Of a stretch of DNA of 64,000 nt, positions 61,553 through 64,000 are shown piece by piece (position 1 is the first letter of the stretch; each line of letters starts with the position of its first letter). The DNA is from Nostoc sp. UHCC 0702 (lineage in GTDB: Bacteria; Cyanobacteriota; Cyanobacteriia; Cyanobacteriales; Nostocaceae). A program made the position numbers and the translations under genes. The notes beneath the pieces were generated by a model. That model saw nothing but the letters and a program-made list of their open reading frames with translations. It was not told the origin of the DNA and made no database searches. The stretch lies in the NCBI GenBank assembly GCA_017164015.1, contig CP071065.1:2570501-2634500 (forward strand), read 5' to 3'.

Positions 61553-62209
61553 ATGACGACCTTTCCTGGTTCACCGCGTTTGCTTAAAGGCGGCATTGTG
61601 CTGCTGGATGCTGACACTTCCGTGGTTCAGCGGATTATCGTGTTACAGTATAACCCGGATAGCCTGAGTCGGAGTTTGCAGCCGCAGGTAATTGCCGGGG
61701 AAAGTGGCGATCGCTTAGAGGCTCTACGCCTCAAAGGCCCACCCATTGAAACTATCAAACTAGAAGCGGAAATTGATGCCACAGACCAGCTAGAAGTTCC
61801 TAACCGCAACCCTACCGCAGTTCGCTTAGGCATCTATCCCCAGTTAGCTGCCCTGGAAACTATTATCTATCCCCGTAGCCAGGATATTCAAGCCAATCAG
61901 AATTTAGCCGCAATTGGGACTCTGGAAATCGCCCCTACCGAAGCACCCCTGACCTTATTTATCTGGAGTCGGAATCGTATCTTACCGGTGCGGCTGACAG
62001 AATTTAGCATTACTGAAGAAGCTTTTGACCCTACCCTCAACCCGATTCGGGCCAAAGTCAGTTTAGGAATGCGGGTACTAACTATCAACGACTTGGGGCC
62101 GGGACATCCCGGTAGTAGCTTGTTCATGGCTTACCACCAACAAAAAGAACGACTAGCCCAGATTGGATCTAGCGGTTCCTTAGCTGACTTTGGATTGGAG
62201 AGAATCTGA
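61553..62209 (+). CDS. CIS_tube-like baseplate adaptor (Afp7/Pvc7 N-terminal type)
   Basis: The 218-residue protein matches the N-terminal part of Afp7/Pvc7: IVLLDADTSVVQRIIVLQYNPDSLSRSLQPQV, PPIETIKLEAEIDATD, NPTAVRLGIYPQLAALETIIYP, LTLFIWSRNRILPVRLTEFSITEEAFDP, and VSLGMRVLTINDLG. In AFP/PVC the protein links tube and baseplate as a gp53-like adaptor and carries a LysM domain; here the LysM part is a separate gene. Gene order agrees: the LysM and hub genes follow with overlaps. ATG start with ribosome binding site. Confidence 0.88.
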   Translation: MTTFPGSPRLLKGGIVLLDADTSVVQRIIVLQYNPDSLSRSLQPQVIAGESGDRLEALRLKGPPIETIKLEAEIDATDQLEVPNRNPTAVRLGIYPQLAALETIIYPRSQDIQANQNLAAIGTLEIAPTEAPLTLFIWSRNRILPVRLTEFSITEEAFDPTLNPIRAKVSLGMRVLTINDLGPGHPGSSLFMAYHQQKERLAQIGSSGSLADFGLERI

Positions 62210-62547
62210 TGATTGCTGACCCACTCAAACCTGCACCCTTTACAGTTACCAGCCGCTACTACGGCATTGAAACCGCCAACAGTGAAACTCAGACAGGCAA
62301 AACCATTGTTTACCTTAAACGCCGCTTTTTGCCACAGCCAGAAAAATTCAGCGTCCTCACTGAGCATACAGTCAAAGAAGGCGATCGCTTGGATAATATC
62401 GCCGCACAATACTTGGGCGATCCCGAACAGTTTTGGCGCATCTGCGACGCTAATAGAGCCATGAGTCCCAATCAGTTAACTGCCACCTTGGGTAGTCAAA
62501 TCCTCATTACCTTACCCGAAGGCATAACAGGATACCAAAATGCTTAA
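62209..62547 (+). CDS. LysM-domain CIS baseplate protein
   Basis: The 112-residue protein has a beta-rich N-terminus (PFTVTSRYYGIETA) and a C-terminal LysM-like motif (HTVKEGDRLDNIAAQYLGDPEQFWRICDANRA, then ILITLPEG). In CIS and phage tails such gp53/gpX-like proteins attach tube to hub. It starts at the ATG sharing a base with the upstream TGA and overlaps the next gene by 8 bp, so translation is coupled. Together with the preceding gene it equals the two halves of Pvc7-type proteins. Confidence 0.88.
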   Translation: MIADPLKPAPFTVTSRYYGIETANSETQTGKTIVYLKRRFLPQPEKFSVLTEHTVKEGDRLDNIAAQYLGDPEQFWRICDANRAMSPNQLTATLGSQILITLPEGITGYQNA

Positions 62548-63673
62548 GGGATTTTACTTAACGCTGTTGATGGGGCCAACGATTCCGGCTCCAGCACCGC
62601 GACCTGTAATTGAGGCGCTGAACAGCGTACAGGTAACTATCACTTCCGGTCAGCGCAATGGTTTTCAACTCAGTTTTAATTTGAGTAAAAAATCACTCAT
62701 CAATCAGGTACTACTACCATCCGGTCTGTTCGACCCCAAAATTCGGGTGATTATAGTTGTCACCGTCAACGGCATCCCCAATGTGCTGATTGACGGCATT
62801 ATTATTCGTCAGGAATTAGCCCCCAGCAACGAATTGGGACAATCTACCTTGACAGTAACAGGGGAAGACCTCAGCCTACTGATGGATTTGGTCAAACCGC
62901 CAACAGCTATACCCTACCCAGCTTTAACGGCTGAGTTAATTGTGGGAGTAATTCTCGCTAAATATGCCCTCTACGGCATCATACCTTTTTTCGTTCCCTC
63001 TCTGTTCCCCAATCCTAAATTACCGATTCAACAAATTCCCTCACAGCAAGATACTGACCTCAACTACATTAATGAACTAGCAAAAAACAACGGCTATGTC
63101 TTTTACATCGAACCAGGGCCAGCACCAGGAGCAAATATTGCCTATTGGGGGCCGGAAATTCGTATTGGTGTACCTCAGCCCGCCCTCAACATTAATATGG
63201 ACGCCCACACTAACGTAGACTCCCTAAGTTTTAGTTTGGATGGCTCCTCCAGAGAGCAAGTGGCCATCAAAGTGCAAGAACCAATTACCAAGTTGTCCAT
63301 CCCCATTCCCCTACCTGATATCAGCTTGCTCAGTCCGCCTTTAGCATTAAAACAAGCACCAGCACTCAAGTATAAATTTCTCGAAGGTGCAGCTAAGCTG
63401 AGTCCGCCAGAAGCAGCCGCCCAAGCCTTAAGCGAAGCCAACAAATCTGCCGATGCTGTCACCGCCTCCGGACAACTGAGCGTTTCCCGCTATGGTCGCA
63501 TACTCAAAGCCAGGCAATTAGTGGGGGTGAGGGGGGCAGGAGTTGCCTACGACGGACTTTACTATGTCAAAAGCGTGACTCACAACCTCAACGTCAAAAA
63601 CGGCGAGTACAAACAGAGTTTCACTATGGCTAGAAATGGGTTGATATCTCTAACTCCAGTAGTGGTTCCCTGA
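62540..63673 (+). CDS. CIS baseplate hub protein (gp27 / late control D-like)
   Basis: The 377-residue protein matches the gp27-like hub (Afp8/Pvc8 N-terminal part, phage late control gpD). Visible parts: ALNSVQVTITSGQRNGFQLSFNLSKK and NVLIDGIIIRQELAPSN (first barrel), QSTLTVTGEDLSLLMDL, the dominant helix-strand NGYVFYIEPGPAPGANIAYWGPEIR, and the C-terminal VRGAGVAYDGLYYVKSVTHNLNVKNGEYKQSFTMARNG. It sits at the tip of the tube and holds the spike. In AFP the hub and spike are fused as VgrG; here they are two genes, the spike starting 12 bp later. Confidence 0.9.
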   Translation: MLKGFYLTLLMGPTIPAPAPRPVIEALNSVQVTITSGQRNGFQLSFNLSKKSLINQVLLPSGLFDPKIRVIIVVTVNGIPNVLIDGIIIRQELAPSNELGQSTLTVTGEDLSLLMDLVKPPTAIPYPALTAELIVGVILAKYALYGIIPFFVPSLFPNPKLPIQQIPSQQDTDLNYINELAKNNGYVFYIEPGPAPGANIAYWGPEIRIGVPQPALNINMDAHTNVDSLSFSLDGSSREQVAIKVQEPITKLSIPIPLPDISLLSPPLALKQAPALKYKFLEGAAKLSPPEAAAQALSEANKSADAVTASGQLSVSRYGRILKARQLVGVRGAGVAYDGLYYVKSVTHNLNVKNGEYKQSFTMARNGLISLTPVVVP

Positions 63674-63684
63674 AGAGGTAATAC

Positions 63685-64000
63685 ATGCAGGACATTAAAA
63701 AATATTATGGCAAGTTTCGCGGTACCGTAGTCAACAATATTGACCCCTTGCAAATGGGACGAATTCAGGTGCAAGTTCCCGATGTCCTCGGTGCAACCCC
63801 TTCTAGTTGGGCCATGCCTTGCGTACCCTTTGCCGGCAGGCAGATGGGCATGTATGTACTGCCCCAAATTGGTGCTGGGGTGTGGGTGGAATTTGAACAA
63901 GGCAATCCCGACTATCCGATTTGGGTTGGTTGTTGGTGGGGGTCAGCGGCAGAAGTTCCAGCCCTAGGGTTAGCAGCACCGCCAGGGGTAGATAATCTTG
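63685..64000 (+). CDS. CIS spike protein (gp5/gpV-like), 3' end cut by window
   Basis: 105 complete codons are visible, beginning MQDIKKYYGKFRGTVVNNID. The first 95 residues are the gp5/gpV OB-fold: GRIQVQVPDVLG, WAMPCVPFAGRQMGMYVLPQIGAGVWVEFEQGNPDYPIWVGCWWG, exactly as in baseplate V/spike proteins. The remainder, normally the triple beta-helix needle, lies beyond the window. AAGAGGT ribosome binding site 7-8 bp before ATG. The frame is short because the window ends. Confidence 0.92.
   Translation, partial: MQDIKKYYGKFRGTVVNNIDPLQMGRIQVQVPDVLGATPSSWAMPCVPFAGRQMGMYVLPQIGAGVWVEFEQGNPDYPIWVGCWWGSAAEVPALGLAAPPGVDNL

Overview
This window looks like chromosome from a filamentous, heterocyst-type cyanobacterium (Nostocales-like). 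Four things point there. GCGATCGC (HIP1) octamers occur throughout. Heptanucleotide tandem repeats of the CCCCAGT / CAACAGT kind, described in Calothrix and Nostoc, fill many intergenic gaps. The protein families are typical of the group: SLH-OprB porin, four-Cys Ser/Thr kinase, cyanoexosortase with HpsJ-like protein, DUF1517, sucrose-phosphate phosphatase. The region is rich in accessory genes and contains no rRNA, recognisable tRNA or CRISPR array. Species cannot be fixed from the sequence alone.

Layout. 1-6.85 kb: a plus-strand MoxR / vWA / DUF5682 NTPase cluster (first gene cut by the window edge). 6.85-9.65 kb: palindromic mobile elements, a MAPEG protein, a small secreted protein and sucrose-phosphate phosphatase. 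9.65-14.7 kb (minus): a 1393-residue caspase-like / STAND NTPase / 14-WD40 protein preceded by a coiled-coil two-TM protein. 15-18.5 kb: a DUF6174 lipoprotein-like or secreted protein, a palindromic element split by a decayed IS4/Tn5-type insertion sequence, and an outer-membrane porin with its terminator. 19.5-23 kb: an exosortase, an HpsJ-like partner and a PEP-CTERM substrate. 24-29.5 kb: a histidine kinase, two small genes around a palindrome-rich divergent gap, a NarL-type response regulator, and a kinase-FGE fusion. 29.5-34 kb: decayed gene fragments, a RelE-type toxin-antitoxin pair, DUF1517. 34-43.5 kb: glycosyltransferase, ThiS, ThiE, a beta-helix protein, YdcF/SanA protein, a Roco (LRR-Roc-COR) protein and a 21-bp tandem-repeat ORF.

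43.8-64 kb is the standout: a plus-strand contractile injection system (CIS) cluster. After a three-domain glycosyltransferase come sheath, tube, a zinc-ribbon T4-type baseplate chaperone-like protein, a Pro-rich protein, a DUF4255 cap-like protein, an AAA+ ATPase, a small protein, two DUF4157 (HExxH) proteins, a HEAT-repeat protein, a CIS_tube-like adaptor, a LysM protein, the gp27-like hub and the gp5/gpV-like spike, which runs off the right edge. The gene content matches extracellular or thylakoid-anchored CIS (eCIS/tCIS) of cyanobacteria. The second DUF4157 protein (1703 residues) has a C-terminal region with ADP-ribosyltransferase-like motifs and is followed 26 bp later by the HEAT-repeat gene, which suggests a CIS-delivered polymorphic toxin with an immunity protein. 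That pairing is my inference and is the best candidate for a new biological system here.

A second theme is repeat invasion. A family of ~147-bp palindromic elements with ~20-bp inverted ends occurs at least four times plus diverged relatives; one copy appears to have inserted exactly at an ATGA stop/start overlap inside the CIS operon, and another is interrupted by an internally deleted IS.
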